Positions 26,794 through 37,814 of a stretch of DNA of 64,000 nt are shown here, piece after piece. The notes under the pieces were generated by a model. That model was not told the origin of the DNA. It saw only the letters and a list, made by a program, of their open reading frames with translations, and did no database searches. The translations under genes were made by a program, and so were the position numbers. How positions within the stretch are numbered: the stretch's first letter is position 1; each line of letters starts with the position of its first letter. The DNA comes from Rhodocyclaceae bacterium (lineage in GTDB: Bacteria > Pseudomonadota > Gammaproteobacteria > Burkholderiales > Rhodocyclaceae): contig JANJVS010000033.1 of assembly GCA_024709955.1 (NCBI GenBank), positions 1 to 64,000 on the forward strand, in the 5' to 3' direction.

Positions 26794-27927
26794 CTATTCG
26801 TCGCCGGCCAATTCGATCGCGGTGACGGTCTGGTCATAAACATCGCCCTTGCGATCGCGGTGGCGGATCTTCAGGGGCAGGCGGGTGACGGTGTCGAGCC
26901 AGACCTCGGTGGATGCGCCGGCATCGGCGTTTTCGCCGTCGCGGGTGTCCGGCAGCCGCAGGTGGCGCACGCTGCGCGGACCGAAGGGCGTCTCCAGGGT
27001 CAGGGTTTCCAGCGCGATGATCGCATAGCTTTCCACCTTGCGCCCCGTCGCCACCGTCAGCGCGGCCTCGGACGCCTCGGGCGGCAGGGCGCCGAGCTGG
27101 TAGAAGATGGAAAGCAGGTCCTGCGCCCCTTCCGCCAGCGCGGCGCTGCCGCCGTTGCCGAGGAAGATGCGGCGCTGGCCGACGTCGAAGCGCACGCTGT
27201 CCTTGAGCTTGCCGTCGCGCCGGGCGTTGAATTCCACCGGGCGCAGCCCGCCCGCGTCGAAGCTGCCGCGGCTTTCCTGGCGCACCGTGGCGGGGCGGAA
27301 CAGGGCGGCGAGGCCGATGGTTTCGGTGAGCGCCCGCAGTTCGTAGTTCCTGCCGTCGTGGCTCCAGCGGTGCTCGCTCTGGCCGACGAGCAGCCCGCCC
27401 TCCCCGCGCGTGATCTCGAAGCGGATCAGGCCGCGCTTCGGCCAGGTGTCGGCAAACGTCGGCGTGACCGCGGGAAATCCCTGTGGGGCTGGCGGGGCGG
27501 CGAGCGTATCCGTGCCCTCCCCGGCTTCCGGCGCAGGCGCGGCAGCGCCGCCGGAACCAAAAGTCGGCGCTGATGGGACGGTGACAGGAGGCGCCTCCTC
27601 GGGCACCGGCGCCGCCTCCGGCGTTGCCTGCTCGACCGGGGGCGGCGGCAAGGGTCGTTCCGGTTCGCGCGGTGCCACCGAGCGCGACGCCTCGGGCAAC
27701 GCCGGCACGGCCGGCTTCGGCTTGAGCGGCCGCGACTGGGCCAGGGGCGGGGCCGGCGGCGCTGGCGGCGCGGCCAGCGTCGCCGCCAGGGGCGGGGCCC
27801 GGCGCTCGTCCTCCGGCCAGGGCAGGCGCCAGCCAGGTGCGCTCAGCGCGAGCAGATGCAGCAGCAGCGATGCCGCCAGCGCCAGCAGGAAAGGCCGGCG
27901 CACGGGCTCGCGCCAACCGACATTCAT
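26794..27927 (-). CDS. DUF3108 protein with TonB-like Pro-rich N-terminal region
   Basis: A 377-residue envelope protein: N-terminal membrane anchor (RPFLLALAASLLLHLLAL, TonB-like), a Pro/Ala-rich periplasmic linker to about residue 160, then a DUF3108 beta domain (IRFEITRGEGGLLVGQSEH to the end). The function is unknown; linkage to purN is frequent in Betaproteobacteria. The linker contains a repeat core that codes for TVPSAPTF (residues 116-123). The ATG overlaps the purN stop by three bases. Confidence 0.78.
   Translation of the reverse strand: MNVGWREPVRRPFLLALAASLLLHLLALSAPGWRLPWPEDERRAPPLAATLAAPPAPPAPPLAQSRPLKPKPAVPALPEASRSVAPREPERPLPPPPVEQATPEAAPVPEEAPPVTVPSAPTFGSGGAAAPAPEAGEGTDTLAAPPAPQGFPAVTPTFADTWPKRGLIRFEITRGEGGLLVGQSEHRWSHDGRNYELRALTETIGLAALFRPATVRQESRGSFDAGGLRPVEFNARRDGKLKDSVRFDVGQRRIFLGNGGSAALAEGAQDLLSIFYQLGALPPEASEAALTVATGRKVESYAIIALETLTLETPFGPRSVRHLRLPDTRDGENADAGASTEVWLDTVTRLPLKIRHRDRKGDVYDQTVTAIELAGDE
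27559..27582 (-). repeat. In-frame repeat core in the DUF3108 gene
   Basis: A 24-bp core (one site changed to TGATGG) read in frame as TVPSAPTF inside the Pro-rich linker. Confidence 0.85.
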
Positions 27928-28562
27928 CCGCCCGCCGGCACGCGCAGGGCGCTTTCGGGCGGGGTGGCGTCGTCGGACCAGACCACGCGGTCCGCCTCCA
28001 GCCGACAGCGGCCTGCGAGGATGCCGCGTGCGGCCTGGGGATAGACGAGGTGCTCCTGCCTGAGCACGCGCGCCGCGAGTCCATCGGCGTCGTCGCCGGG
28101 CAGCACGGGCACGGCGGCCTGGACGATGATCGGCCCGCAATCGAGGCTGGGGGTGACGAAATGCACCGTGCAGCCATGCACGCGCACGCCGGTCTGCAGC
28201 GCGGCCTCGTGGGTGTGCAGGCCGGGGAAGGAGGGCAGCAGCGAGGGATGGATGTTCACCAGCCGCCCCTCGAAGCGGCGCACGAAGGGCTCGGTGAGCA
28301 CGCGCATGAAGCCGGCGAGCAGCACCAGCTCGGCGCCGCGCGCCTCGATCTCGGCGGCCAGCGCGGCGTCGAAGGCGTCGCGGGAGGGAAAGGCCTTGTG
28401 GTCGATGACGGCGGTCGGCACGCCGCGTTCGGCGGCCCAGGCGAGGCCGGCGGCGTCGGGCCGGTTGCTGATGACGCCGACGCAGGCGCCGGGCAGGCGC
28501 GCGTCGATAAGCGCCTGCATGTTGCTGCCGCGGCCGGAAATCAGGATGACGTAGTTCTTCAT
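27924..28562 (-). CDS. purN: Phosphoribosylglycinamide formyltransferase
   Basis: A 212-residue PurN with the start NYVILISGRGSNMQALID, the catalytic Asn/His region (NIHPSLLPSFPGLHTHEAAL) and GCTVHFVTPSLDCGPIIVQ, of which short parts are cited. It transfers a formyl group from 10-formyl-THF to GAR in purine synthesis. It overlaps both flanking genes by a few bases, as part of a minus-strand operon from DedA to the MscS gene. Confidence 0.95.
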   Translation of the reverse strand: MKNYVILISGRGSNMQALIDARLPGACVGVISNRPDAAGLAWAAERGVPTAVIDHKAFPSRDAFDAALAAEIEARGAELVLLAGFMRVLTEPFVRRFEGRLVNIHPSLLPSFPGLHTHEAALQTGVRVHGCTVHFVTPSLDCGPIIVQAAVPVLPGDDADGLAARVLRQEHLVYPQAARGILAGRCRLEADRVVWSDDATPPESALRVPAGG

Positions 28563-29257
28563 TTGATCGGTAGGAAGATGGCGGTGGCGAGGTTCTGCAC
28601 CACCTTGACGACGGTGCGCTGGTGCTTGTCGGCGGCGATGCGCGAGAGCAGGTCGAGATTGCCGATCAGGCGGCCGAACTCGCGCTCGAAGCTCAGGTTC
28701 TGCAGCGGCGCCATCTCGTTGGAAAACAGCAGCGGCGCGCCGGCGGGAATGTCGTCCTCGGCCTGGCCGCGGCGCGCGTTGGCGAGCTTCCAGGCGGCGA
28801 TCTCGGCGTTGCGGGCCGCATTGTAGAGCTTCTGGGCGTCGAGTTCGTCGAGGGCGTAGAACTCGGGCTTGCCGTCGAAGGCGTCGTGCAGCATGTTCGC
28901 CAGCCCGCCGACGAAGGCGGCGACGCGGTCGTGGGGATAATCCTCGCGCAGCCCGGCGAGCAGGATCGCCGCGCCGCGCCGGCCGTCGCGCGCCACCGGC
29001 TCGGGGGAGAGGCCGGCCCGGGCGACGGCGCCTAGGTGGGTCAGCGCGGCGTCAAGGCTGGCGTGGCCGCCTTTCCTCCATTCGCGCGGATTGCGCTTGT
29101 AGAGTTTCTCGGCCAGGCGCATCAGGCTGGCGTCCGCCTCGCGCCGGTGCAGGTCGGCGATGCGGTCGATGTCGGTCTTGACGAATTGCGCCGGGCTCGA
29201 CACGCAGGCCGCCAGCAAGGGGGCGGCCAGCATGAGGAGCCAGGCGCGCCGCTTCAC
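28559..29257 (-). CDS. Lipoprotein of unknown function
   Basis: A 232-residue protein with a lipoprotein signal (LLMLAAPLLAACVSS, lipobox LLAAC) and a helical mature part. It contains DRIADLHRREADASLMRLAEKLY and a Phe/Tyr-rich mid-section on bacterioferritin-like helical spacing. I do not recognise a named family. The start is a GTG whose TG forms the stop of the DedA gene (GTGA), supporting coupling. The very long frame in this register (to 31711) is an artefact of antisense mutL. Confidence 0.65.
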   Translation of the reverse strand: MKRRAWLLMLAAPLLAACVSSPAQFVKTDIDRIADLHRREADASLMRLAEKLYKRNPREWRKGGHASLDAALTHLGAVARAGLSPEPVARDGRRGAAILLAGLREDYPHDRVAAFVGGLANMLHDAFDGKPEFYALDELDAQKLYNAARNAEIAAWKLANARRGQAEDDIPAGAPLLFSNEMAPLQNLSFEREFGRLIGNLDLLSRIAADKHQRTVVKVVQNLATAIFLPIK

Positions 29258-29916
29258 GCACGCGCCCCGCGGCGGCGCTGCCGCAGCCAGCCCACCGCCA
29301 TCGGCAACACCGAGAGGACGACGATGCCGACGATGACCAGGGAGAGATTGTTCTTCACCGCCGGCAGGTTGCCGAACCAATAGCCGGCCAGGGTCAACGA
29401 GAAGACCCAGAGCACCGCGCCGAGCAGGTCGAAGGCGAAGTAGCGCGGGTAGTGCATGCGCGCGACGCCGGCGACGAAAGGGGCGAAGGTGCGCACCAGC
29501 GGCACGAAGCGCGCCATGGTCATGGTCAGCGGACCGTAGCGCTCGTAGAAGGCGTGGGTCTTGTCGTAGGCGGCGCGGTTGAAGAAGCGCGAGCCCTCGC
29601 CCCAGCGCAGCACATGGCCGCCGACCCAGCGGCCGATCCAGTAATTGACGTTGTCGCCGAGCACCGCCGCGCTCATCAGCACGGCGATCAGCACCTGGAT
29701 GTCCATGCCACCGGTGGCCGCCAGCGCGCCGGCGACGAACAGCAGCGAATCGCCGGGCAGGAAGGGCGTCACCACCAGGCCGGTCTCGCAGAAGACGATG
29801 GCGAAGAGGATCGCGTAGATCCAGACGCCGTATTCCGCGACCAGCAGGGCGAGATGACGGTCCAGGTGCAGGACGATGTCGATGAACTGCGCGACGAATT
29901 GAGGCAGGAATTCCAT
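29254..29916 (-). CDS. DedA-family membrane protein
   Basis: A 220-residue DedA protein with the conserved FCETGLVVTPFLPGDSLLF and RFVPLVRTFAPFVAGVARM segments and about five hydrophobic stretches. DedA proteins are linked to flipping of undecaprenyl phosphate or phosphatidylethanolamine and to membrane potential. ATG 29916 (MEFLPQF) is chosen over an upstream ATG that gives a non-hydrophobic extra tail. It is divergent from mutL with an 88-bp gap, in which TATAAT at 29990-29995 points toward mutL. Confidence 0.88.
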   Translation of the reverse strand: MEFLPQFVAQFIDIVLHLDRHLALLVAEYGVWIYAILFAIVFCETGLVVTPFLPGDSLLFVAGALAATGGMDIQVLIAVLMSAAVLGDNVNYWIGRWVGGHVLRWGEGSRFFNRAAYDKTHAFYERYGPLTMTMARFVPLVRTFAPFVAGVARMHYPRYFAFDLLGAVLWVFSLTLAGYWFGNLPAVKNNLSLVIVGIVVLSVLPMAVGWLRQRRRGARA

Positions 29917-30004
29917 GGCGGCGCAGTTTACCCCAGCCCCCAAGAGCCCCTAGACGGCGAACAGCGGGGGGTTCCCGGACGTCGCCACCTATAATGCGCG
30001 ACCC

Positions 30005-31777
30005 ATGCCGCGCATCCATCCCCTTCCCGACCTCCTCATCAGCCAGATCGCCGCCGGCGAGGTGGTCGAGCGTCCCGCCTCGGTGCTCAAGGAGCTGGTC
30101 GAGAACAGCCTCGACGCCGGCGCGACCAGGATCGACGCGCAGATCGAGGAAGGCGGCGTCAAGCTGATCCGCGTCGCCGACGACGGCGGCGGCATCCCGC
30201 GCGAGGACCTGCCGCTCGCCTTCGCGCGCCACGCCACGAGCAAGATCGCCACACTTGACGATCTCGAACGCGTCGCCAGCTACGGCTTCCGCGGCGAGGC
30301 GCTGGCCTCGATCGCCGCCGTGGCGCGGGTATCGATCACCAGCCGCACCGCCGACGCCGGCCACGCCTGGAAGCTCGACGCCGGCGCGCCGGACTGCGCG
30401 CCCGCCGCCCTTGCCGCCGGCACGGTGATCGTCGTCGCGGATCTCTACTTCAACACGCCGGCGCGGCGCAAGTTCCTCAAGAGCGCCGCCACCGAATTCG
30501 CCCACTGCGACGACGTGCTGGTGCGCATGGCCCAGGCGCGCCCCGACGTCGCCTTCAGCCTGAGCCACAACGGCCAGGTCAAGCGCCGCCTGCCCGCCAC
30601 CGACTTCCGCGGCCGCGCGCGCGACCTGATGGGCGAGCCCTTCCTCGCCCACGCCCGCGCCGTGGATACGGAGGCCGGCCCGCTGCGGCTTTCCGGCTTC
30701 GCCGCCCTGCCCGCCTACGCCAAGCCCTCGCGCGCCGAGCAGTACTTCTTCGTCAATGGCCGCTTCGTGCGTGACAAGCTGCTGATCCACGCGGCGCGCG
30801 AGGCCTACGCCGACATCCTGCACGGCGCCCACCATCCGGCCTACGTGCTGTTCCTCGAACTCGACCCCGCCGCCGTGGACGTCAACGTCCATCCGGCCAA
30901 GACCGAGGTGCGCTTCCGCGACGCGCGCGGCGTGCATCAGTTCGTCTTCCACGCCCTGCAGCGCGCGCTGGCCGAGCCGCTCGCCGCCGCGCGGACGGAG
31001 GTAATGCCAGCCACCGTCCCATCGCCCGCGATCACGCCGACTCTTCAAGTACCGAGCCAGTCCGCCCTGTCGCTGCGCGAGCCCGATGCCCGCGCCTATC
31101 TCGACTTCGCGCGCCAGGCGTTCGCGGATGCGGCCAGCACCCCGCCCACCGCCGCCACCGTCCCGCCAGCGCCGACTTTTCAGGCCGAAGCCCAGGACAG
31201 CCCGCTCGGCTTCGCCCTCGGCCAGCTGCAGGGCATCTACATCCTCGCGCAGAACGCCCAGGGTCTCGTGCTCGTGGACATGCACGCCGCCCACGAGCGC
31301 GTGCTCTACGAAAAGCTCAAGGCCGCCGCCGACGCCGCGCCGACGACGCAGGCGCTGCTCGTGCCCGTGCTGTTCGCCGCCAGCGCCCGCGAGCTCGCCT
31401 GCGCCGAGGAGCAGGCCGAGGCCCTCGCCACCCTCGGCTTCGCGATCGCCCCGGCCGGCCCGCAACAGCTCGCCGTGCGCGGCGTGCCGGCGTTGCTGGC
31501 GGGGGGCAACGTCGAGAACCTCGCCCGCGCCCTGCTCGCCGAACTGGCCGAGCAGCCCGCCAGCCGCGTGCTGGCGACGCGCCGCAACGAACTGCTCGCC
31601 ACCATGGCCTGCCACGGCGCCGTGCGCGCGCGCCGCAGCCTGACGCTGCCCGAGATGAACGCCCTGCTGCGCCAGATGGAAGCCACCGAACGCGCCGACC
31701 AGTGCAACCACGGCCGGCCGACCTGGGTGCAGCTTTCCCTGGCCGACCTCGACAAGCTGTTCATGCGGGGAAAATGA
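30005..31777 (+). CDS. mutL: DNA mismatch repair protein MutL
   Basis: A 590-residue MutL: N-terminal GHKL ATPase ([33 protein letters not shown]), a central linker (about residues 330-400), and a C-terminal dimer domain ([16 protein letters not shown] and CHGAVRARR). It couples MutS mismatch detection to strand incision. The C-terminal domain lacks an evident DQHAx2Ex4E endonuclease motif in exact form ([12 protein letters not shown] is the closest). The linker carries a perfect repeat core coding TVPPAPTF at residues 385-392. It overlaps miaA as ATGA. Confidence 0.95.
   Translation: MPRIHPLPDLLISQIAAGEVVERPASVLKELVENSLDAGATRIDAQIEEGGVKLIRVADDGGGIPREDLPLAFARHATSKIATLDDLERVASYGFRGEALASIAAVARVSITSRTADAGHAWKLDAGAPDCAPAALAAGTVIVVADLYFNTPARRKFLKSAATEFAHCDDVLVRMAQARPDVAFSLSHNGQVKRRLPATDFRGRARDLMGEPFLAHARAVDTEAGPLRLSGFAALPAYAKPSRAEQYFFVNGRFVRDKLLIHAAREAYADILHGAHHPAYVLFLELDPAAVDVNVHPAKTEVRFRDARGVHQFVFHALQRALAEPLAAARTEVMPATVPSPAITPTLQVPSQSALSLREPDARAYLDFARQAFADAASTPPTAATVPPAPTFQAEAQDSPLGFALGQLQGIYILAQNAQGLVLVDMHAAHERVLYEKLKAAADAAPTTQALLVPVLFAASARELACAEEQAEALATLGFAIAPAGPQQLAVRGVPALLAGGNVENLARALLAELAEQPASRVLATRRNELLATMACHGAVRARRSLTLPEMNALLRQMEATERADQCNHGRPTWVQLSLADLDKLFMRGK
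31157..31180 (-). repeat. In-frame repeat core in mutL
   Basis: A consensus 24-bp core translated as TVPPAPTF in the disordered MutL linker. Confidence 0.9.
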
Positions 31778-32745
31778 GCCGCCCCCTGCCCCCGGCCATC
31801 GCCCTGATCGGCCCGACCGCGAGCGGCAAGACCGAGCTCGCCTTCGCCATTGCCGACCGCTTTCCCGTCGAGATCGTCAGCCTCGATTCGGCCCAGGTGT
31901 TCATCGACATGGACATCGGCACTGCCAAGCCGGACCAGGCGACGCTCGCGCGCTACCCGCACCACCTGATCGACCTCATCACGCCCGAGGAGCGCTACTC
32001 GGCCGCCCAGTTCCGCGCCGACGCCCTCCGCGTCATGGACGAAATCACGGCGCGCGGCAAGGTGCCGCTGCTGGTCGGCGGCACGATGCTCTACTACAAG
32101 GCCCTGCGCGAGGGCCTCGCCGACCTGCCCGAGGCCGATCCCGCGCTGCGCGCCGCCATCGACGCCGAGGCGGCGGCGCGCGGCTGGCCGGCGCTGCACG
32201 CCGAGCTGGCCCAGGGCGACCCGGCGACCGCCGCCCGCCTCGCGCCCAACGATTCCCAGCGCATCCAGCGCGCCCTCGAAGTGCTGCGCCTCACCGGCAA
32301 GCCCCTCGGCGACTTCTGGGCCGACCAGAAGGCCGCGCCGCTGCCCTACCGCCTGTTCACCGTCGCGCTGGCCGCGCCGGAGCGCGGAATCCTGCACGAG
32401 CGCATCGAGCGACGGTTTCACGCCATGCTGGCCGCCGGGCTGGTCGGCGAGGTCGAGATGCTGCGCGCGAAATACCGGCTGACCGCCGGGCTGCCCTCGA
32501 TGCGCTGCGTCGGCTACCGCCAGGTCTGGGAAATGCTGGCAGGCCACCTGCCGCGCGCCGAACTGGCCGACCGCGGCACCTTCGCCACGCGCCAGTTCGC
32601 CAAGCGCCAGCTCACCTGGCTGCGCTCCCTGGACGCGGCCGGCGCCATCGATCTCGCGGCGGACTTGGCGGATTCGGCATCTGCTGCGAAAATACTGGCC
32701 GAAACGGATAAATTCCTCGCCCGCGCGCCGGGCCGAAACGCATGA
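31774..32745 (+). CDS. miaA: tRNA dimethylallyltransferase
   Basis: A 323-residue MiaA with the P-loop [19 protein letters not shown], the isoprenyl-acceptor region [19 protein letters not shown], and the C-terminal [12 protein letters not shown]. It adds dimethylallyl to A37 of tRNAs reading UNN codons. The start overlaps the mutL stop (ATGA), and its stop overlaps the next start in the same way. mutL-miaA is a conserved pair. Confidence 0.95.
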   Translation: MSRPLPPAIALIGPTASGKTELAFAIADRFPVEIVSLDSAQVFIDMDIGTAKPDQATLARYPHHLIDLITPEERYSAAQFRADALRVMDEITARGKVPLLVGGTMLYYKALREGLADLPEADPALRAAIDAEAAARGWPALHAELAQGDPATAARLAPNDSQRIQRALEVLRLTGKPLGDFWADQKAAPLPYRLFTVALAAPERGILHERIERRFHAMLAAGLVGEVEMLRAKYRLTAGLPSMRCVGYRQVWEMLAGHLPRAELADRGTFATRQFAKRQLTWLRSLDAAGAIDLAADLADSASAAKILAETDKFLARAPGRNA

Positions 32746-33479
32746 GCGACCAGACCATCAACGCCGAAGAACTCGAGAAGTTCACCACCCACAACCGCCG
32801 GGAGATCCTGTTCTATCTGAACCAGCTGATCAACGACGGCGAGCGGGTCAGCGTGATTTTCGGCGGCGGCGACGAGACCGTGCTGACGGTGTTGCTCAAC
32901 CTCAACGACGAGGCGAACCAGCTGATCTTCGACTGGGGTGGCAGCGAGGAGTCCAACCGCAAGCTGCTGCAGAGCGACCGCAACTTCTTCGCCTGCGCCC
33001 CGCATGGGGTGAAGAACCACTTCGTCACCGGCGCCGTGCGCGAAACCACCTTCCAGAAGCGCCGCGCCTTCGTCACCAACCTGCCCGACCACTACACGCG
33101 CCTGCAGCGCCGCGAGTTCTTCCGCCTGGTGCTGCCGATGACGCGCCGCCCGCCCTGTACCGTCGCCCTGCCGGACGGCAAGGCGATGCAGCTCTCGGTG
33201 GTGGATATCAGCATCGGCGGCATCGGCGCCGAGTTCCCCGCCGGCCCCAGCCCCTTCGCGCTCGGCCAGAAGCTGGCGCGCGCGCGCATCGAGCTGAAGG
33301 GCATCGGCGTGCTGGAGGTGGACCTGGAAGTCTGCAACATGAACCAGGTGCAGCGCGGCGACCGCCACTACAACCGCATCGGCTGCAACTTCGCCAAGAT
33401 CAGCCATGCGGTGGAAAACCAGCTGCAGCGCTTCATCACCGACGTGCAGCGCGAAGAGCGGGCGCGTTTAGGCGGCTAG
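32742..33479 (+). CDS. ycgR: YcgR-type flagellar brake PilZ protein
   Basis: A 245-residue protein with an N-terminal YcgR/PilZN domain (residues about 15-115) and a C-terminal PilZ domain starting with RRREF-like LQRREFFRL and later [11 protein letters not shown]. Both parts of the c-di-GMP site (RxxxR and D/NxSxxG) are present. c-di-GMP-bound YcgR slows flagellar motors. It is third in the mutL-miaA operon by overlapping stop/start. No flagellar gene is near. Confidence 0.85.
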   Translation: MSDQTINAEELEKFTTHNRREILFYLNQLINDGERVSVIFGGGDETVLTVLLNLNDEANQLIFDWGGSEESNRKLLQSDRNFFACAPHGVKNHFVTGAVRETTFQKRRAFVTNLPDHYTRLQRREFFRLVLPMTRRPPCTVALPDGKAMQLSVVDISIGGIGAEFPAGPSPFALGQKLARARIELKGIGVLEVDLEVCNMNQVQRGDRHYNRIGCNFAKISHAVENQLQRFITDVQREERARLGG

Positions 33480-33726
33480 GGTACGCCCGACCTCCCCCAG
33501 CCCCGCCCACGGCCGGCTTTGCACAGCCAGCCGGCTACGGCGGCGCGGAGCAGTGCTCCACGCAACCCCGCCTACGCCCTTCGCAGGAGGGGAGACTTGG
33601 TGCTCGCTGCGCTCGATTATTATGGGGAGCGCTTATCGGAGGTACGGAGCGGGTTGCGGCTTCGCCGCGTGCCGCCTTTCCTTGCGGCGGCGCGGCGGAA
33701 AGGCTGCGTGGAGTTGGCTCCGCATC
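33480..33726. other. Gene-free part of the ycgR-purM gap
   Basis: No supported ORF. It contains two GC-rich near-palindromic stretches (GGCTTTGCACAGCCAGCC and tandem CGGCTTCGCCGCG/CCGCC pieces) and GCTCGCTGCGCTCG. It looks like decayed intergenic repeat DNA leading into the composite repeat at 33727. Confidence 0.5.
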
Positions 33727-33855
33727 GCCGTCTTGCCAGCGCCGACTTTTGGCTGTGGCCGCGCCTGCGGCGCTTAACCGGCTGATGCCGGTTAGCCTGC
33801 ACCGAAAGTCGGTGCGAGCAGTGCGGCACTCACCGTCCCGCGAGCGCCGACTTTT
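33727..33855. repeat. Composite repeat, copy B
   Basis: Two cores (33727-33750 and 33832-33855, same orientation) flank GGCTGTGGCCGCGCC, the hairpin AACCGGC-tgat-GCCGGTT and CACCGAAAGTCGG. It ends three bases before the purM stop codon region, so it forms the 3' boundary of purM as well as of ycgR. Confidence 0.85.
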
Positions 33856-33857
33856 TC

Positions 33858-34901
<1,044 letters not shown>

Positions 34902-35004
34902 CGTTTAAACCCGGCCGGTAAGGTGGAAATGCGGCGATAATTCGCGCTGCCGCGCAAGAAGACGCGGATTTTACCGGAATTGACCTGCCCGACCGCCCCC
35001 CGAA

Positions 35005-35703
35005 TTGACCCAACTGCTGCTCGACCTCCAACCCGCCCAGCCGCCCAGCTTCGAAAACTTCATCGCCGGCGCGAACCAGGAACTGCTGGCGCGGCTGCGC
35101 GCCCTCGCCGAACCCGGCTGCTTCGACGCCATCTACCTCTGGGGTCCCGAAGGCAGCGGCAAGAGCCACCTGCTCTCCGCCGTCGCGGCCCTGGCGATGC
35201 GCCGGCGCCCGGCGCTGCTGCTCGCCGACCGGCCGGCAGCCGCCTGCTTCAACGCCGCCCCCGGCGGTCTCCTGATCGTCGACGACATCGACGCGCTCGA
35301 CGACGCGGCGCAGATCGCCCTGTTCCGCATCTACAACACCGCGCGCGTCATCGGCCTCGGCCTGCTGCTGGCCGGCGGCGCGCCGCCGCTGCAGCTCGGC
35401 CTGCGCGAGGATCTGCGCACCCGCGTCGGCCAGACGCTGATCTACGAAGTGAAGACCCTCGACGACGAGCAGAAGGCCGCCGCCCTGCACCGCCACGCCG
35501 AGGAGCGCGGCTTCAAGGTGGACGACGCCCTGGTGCGCTACCTGCTCGCCCACGGCCGGCGCGACCTGCCCTCGCTGATGGCCGTGCTCGACCACCTCGA
35601 CCGCACCACCCTCGAACGCCAGCGCCCCGCCACGCTGCCGCTGCTCAAGGAAGCCCTGCAACTCCAACATGTTTCCAAACAAAATGAACCTAGCCCTGTT
35701 TGA
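35005..35703 (+). CDS. hda: DnaA-homologue regulator Hda
   Basis: A 232-residue AAA+ protein with the start TQLLLDLQPAQPPSFENF (clamp-binding QLLLDL), Walker A GPEGSGKS, LIVDDIDAL and an arginine-finger region. It matches Hda, which with the sliding clamp turns DnaA-ATP into DnaA-ADP. The start is a TTG at 35005, because family members begin at this clamp motif and no ATG is present in the proper place. Its 3' end overlaps the HAD gene. Confidence 0.88.
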   Translation: MTQLLLDLQPAQPPSFENFIAGANQELLARLRALAEPGCFDAIYLWGPEGSGKSHLLSAVAALAMRRRPALLLADRPAAACFNAAPGGLLIVDDIDALDDAAQIALFRIYNTARVIGLGLLLAGGAPPLQLGLREDLRTRVGQTLIYEVKTLDDEQKAAALHRHAEERGFKVDDALVRYLLAHGRRDLPSLMAVLDHLDRTTLERQRPATLPLLKEALQLQHVSKQNEPSPV

Positions 35704-36346
35704 TCTCGACAACACCCTGCTCAGCGGCGATTCCGACTTCGAGTGGGCCCAGTTCCTCATTTCCAAGGGCGTGCTCGACCGCGAGGTGCACGAGGCGAAG
35801 AACCAGGCCTTCTACGACGACTACAAAGCCGGCACCCTCGACATCCACGCCTTCCTCGCCTTCCAGCTCGCGCCGCTCTCGCGCCACGACCGCGCCGAAC
35901 TCGACGCCTGGCACCGCGAATTCATGGAAACGCGCATCAAGCCGATCATCGGCGCGCCGGCGCGCGCGCTGGTGCAAAGCCACCTCGATGCCGGCGACCT
36001 GTGCGCCATCGTCACCGCCACCAACAGCTTCGTCACCGGCCCGATCTGCCGCGAGTTCGGCATCCCGCACCTCGTGGCCACCGTGCCGGCCCACGAAGGC
36101 GGCCGCTTCACCGGCGCGCCGCGCGGCCTGCCCGCCTTCCGCGAGGGCAAGATCGCCCGCGTCGAAACCTGGCTCGAAGAACTCGGCCTGTGGTGGGGCG
36201 CCTTCGGCGAGACGGTGTTCTACAGCGACTCCCTCAATGACCTGCCCCTGCTCGCCATGGTGAGCCACCCCGTCGCCGTCGATCCCGACGACACCCTGCG
36301 CGCCCACGCCGCCGCCCAGGGCTGGCCGATCCTCAGCCTGCGCTGA
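35684..36346 (+). CDS. HAD-superfamily IB hydrolase (SerB-like)
   Basis: A 220-residue HAD phosphatase with motif I LALFDLDNTLLSGDSD, motif II VTATNSFV, and motif IV YSDSLNDLPLL. The family includes phosphoserine phosphatase-like and histidinol-phosphate phosphatase enzymes, and the latter has been proposed for the hda-linked member. ATG 35684 gives the standard N-terminus; ATG 35669 would add five residues. It overlaps hda by 20 bp, so the genes are coupled. Confidence 0.82.
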   Translation: MNLALFDLDNTLLSGDSDFEWAQFLISKGVLDREVHEAKNQAFYDDYKAGTLDIHAFLAFQLAPLSRHDRAELDAWHREFMETRIKPIIGAPARALVQSHLDAGDLCAIVTATNSFVTGPICREFGIPHLVATVPAHEGGRFTGAPRGLPAFREGKIARVETWLEELGLWWGAFGETVFYSDSLNDLPLLAMVSHPVAVDPDDTLRAHAAAQGWPILSLR

Positions 36347-36387
36347 GCTTCGGGTATGATGCTGCCCCATTCGAAGAAGATAAAAGC

Positions 36388-37740
36388 ATGATCCGCAAGC
36401 TGCTGCGCCGCGTCTTCAAGCGCGGCGAACCCTCGCCCCATCCCGTCGAAATCATTCCGGCCAAGGAACACGGCATCCGCCCCGAGGGCGTGTCGCCGGG
36501 CGCGCGCCGCACCTGCGAGACGCTGCAGCAGGCCGGCCACCGCGCCTACGTGGTCGGCGGCGCGGTGCGCGACCTGATCGCCGGCATCGAACCCAAGGAC
36601 TACGACGTCGCCACCGACGCCACCCCCGACCAGGTGCGCGCCCTGTTCCGCCGCTCGCGCATCATCGGCCGGCGCTTCCAGATCGTGCATGTGCTGTTCG
36701 GCCAGGAAACCATCGAGGTCTCCACCTTCCGCGCCGCGCACGACGAGAACACCGAGAAGGACGAACACGGCCGCGTGCTGCGCGACAACGTCTGGGGCAG
36801 CATGGAAGACGACGCCGCGCGCCGCGACTTCACCGTCAATGCGCTCTACTACGACCCCTCCAGCGGCGAGGTGTTCGACTACCACCACGGCGTGCGCGAC
36901 CTGCAGCGCAAGACCCTGCGCATGATCGGCGACCCGCGCGCGCGCTACCGCGAGGACCCGGTGCGCATGCTGCGGGCCATCCGCCTCTCCGCCAAGCTCG
37001 ACCTGCGCCTCGACCCGCAGGTGCAGGCGCCGATCCGCGAAATGGCCGAACTCATCGAGAACGTGCCCGCCGCGCGCCTGTTCGACGAGATGCTCAAGCT
37101 GCTGTTCTCCGGCCACGCCGTCGAGTCGCTGCACCGCCTGCGCGGCGAGGGCCTGCACCACGGCCTGCTGCCGCTGCTCGACGTCATCCTCGAACAGCCC
37201 CTCGGCGAGAAGTTCGTCATGCTCTCGCTGGCCGACACCGACCAGCGCGTGCGCGCCGGCAAGCGTACCTCTCCCGGTTTCCTGTTCGCCACCCTGCTCT
37301 GGCACGAGGTGCTGGCCAACTGGGAAGCGCGCAAGAAGCGCGATGAACTGCCCGTGCCGGCGCTGCACGCCGCCATGGACGAGGTGCTCGACACCCAGGG
37401 CGAAAAACTCGCCATCACGCGTCGCACCGCCGGCTACATCACGGAAATCTGGGTGCTGCAGCCGCGCTTCGAGAAGCGCGGCGGCCGCGCCCCCTTCCGT
37501 CTCGTCGAGCAGCCGCGCTTCCGCGCCGCCTGGGACTTCCTGCACCTGCGCGCCGCCAGCGGCGAGGCGCCCCAGGAACTCGCCGACTGGTGGCGCGACT
37601 TCCAGCTCGCCGACAACGACGCGCGCGAAGCCATGCTGCGCCCCGACACCGGCCCGAAGAAACGCCGCCGCCGCAAGAGCCGCAAACCCGGCGACGCCGG
37701 CACCGTCTCGCCGGCGCCGAGTTTCGACGGCGAGGGCTGA
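36388..37740 (+). CDS. pcnB: Poly(A) polymerase I
   Basis: A 450-residue PcnB with the nucleotidyltransferase signature YVVGGAVRDLIAGIEPKDYDVATDA (cited in part), RRDFTVNALYY and the basic C-terminal tail (KKRRRRKSRKP). It adds short A tails that mark RNA for decay. After the usual basic tail the protein ends in TVSPAPSFDGEG, the first part of which is encoded by a repeat core that has been captured at the 3' end. Betaproteobacterial pcnB is usually followed by folK; here folK is 7 kb away. Confidence 0.94.
   Translation: MIRKLLRRVFKRGEPSPHPVEIIPAKEHGIRPEGVSPGARRTCETLQQAGHRAYVVGGAVRDLIAGIEPKDYDVATDATPDQVRALFRRSRIIGRRFQIVHVLFGQETIEVSTFRAAHDENTEKDEHGRVLRDNVWGSMEDDAARRDFTVNALYYDPSSGEVFDYHHGVRDLQRKTLRMIGDPRARYREDPVRMLRAIRLSAKLDLRLDPQVQAPIREMAELIENVPAARLFDEMLKLLFSGHAVESLHRLRGEGLHHGLLPLLDVILEQPLGEKFVMLSLADTDQRVRAGKRTSPGFLFATLLWHEVLANWEARKKRDELPVPALHAAMDEVLDTQGEKLAITRRTAGYITEIWVLQPRFEKRGGRAPFRLVEQPRFRAAWDFLHLRAASGEAPQELADWWRDFQLADNDAREAMLRPDTGPKKRRRRKSRKPGDAGTVSPAPSFDGEG
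37702..37725 (-). repeat. In-frame repeat core at the end of pcnB
   Basis: A diverged core read as TVSPAPSF (residues 439-446), four residues before the stop. Confidence 0.8.
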
Positions 37741-37749
37741 AACCCGCTA

Positions 37750-37807
37750 GCCGGCCATCCCTTGGCCGGCGCATGACTGACGCACCGTCCCGCCGGCGCC
37801 GACTTTT
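37750..37807. repeat. Hairpin plus repeat core between pcnB and gpmA
   Basis: The 8-bp perfect hairpin GCCGGCCA-tccct-TGGCCGGC (37750-37770) is followed by a consensus core (37784-37807) that ends seven bases before the gpmA stop. It is probably a shared transcript end for the convergent genes. There is no U tract. Confidence 0.75.
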
Positions 37808-37814
37808 CCGCCGG

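Noticed and set aside
28559-31711. 1050-codon open frame on the minus strand
   Set aside because: Antisense to mutL and DedA in GC-rich DNA; only its last 232 codons (from the GTG at 29257) look like a real lipoprotein.
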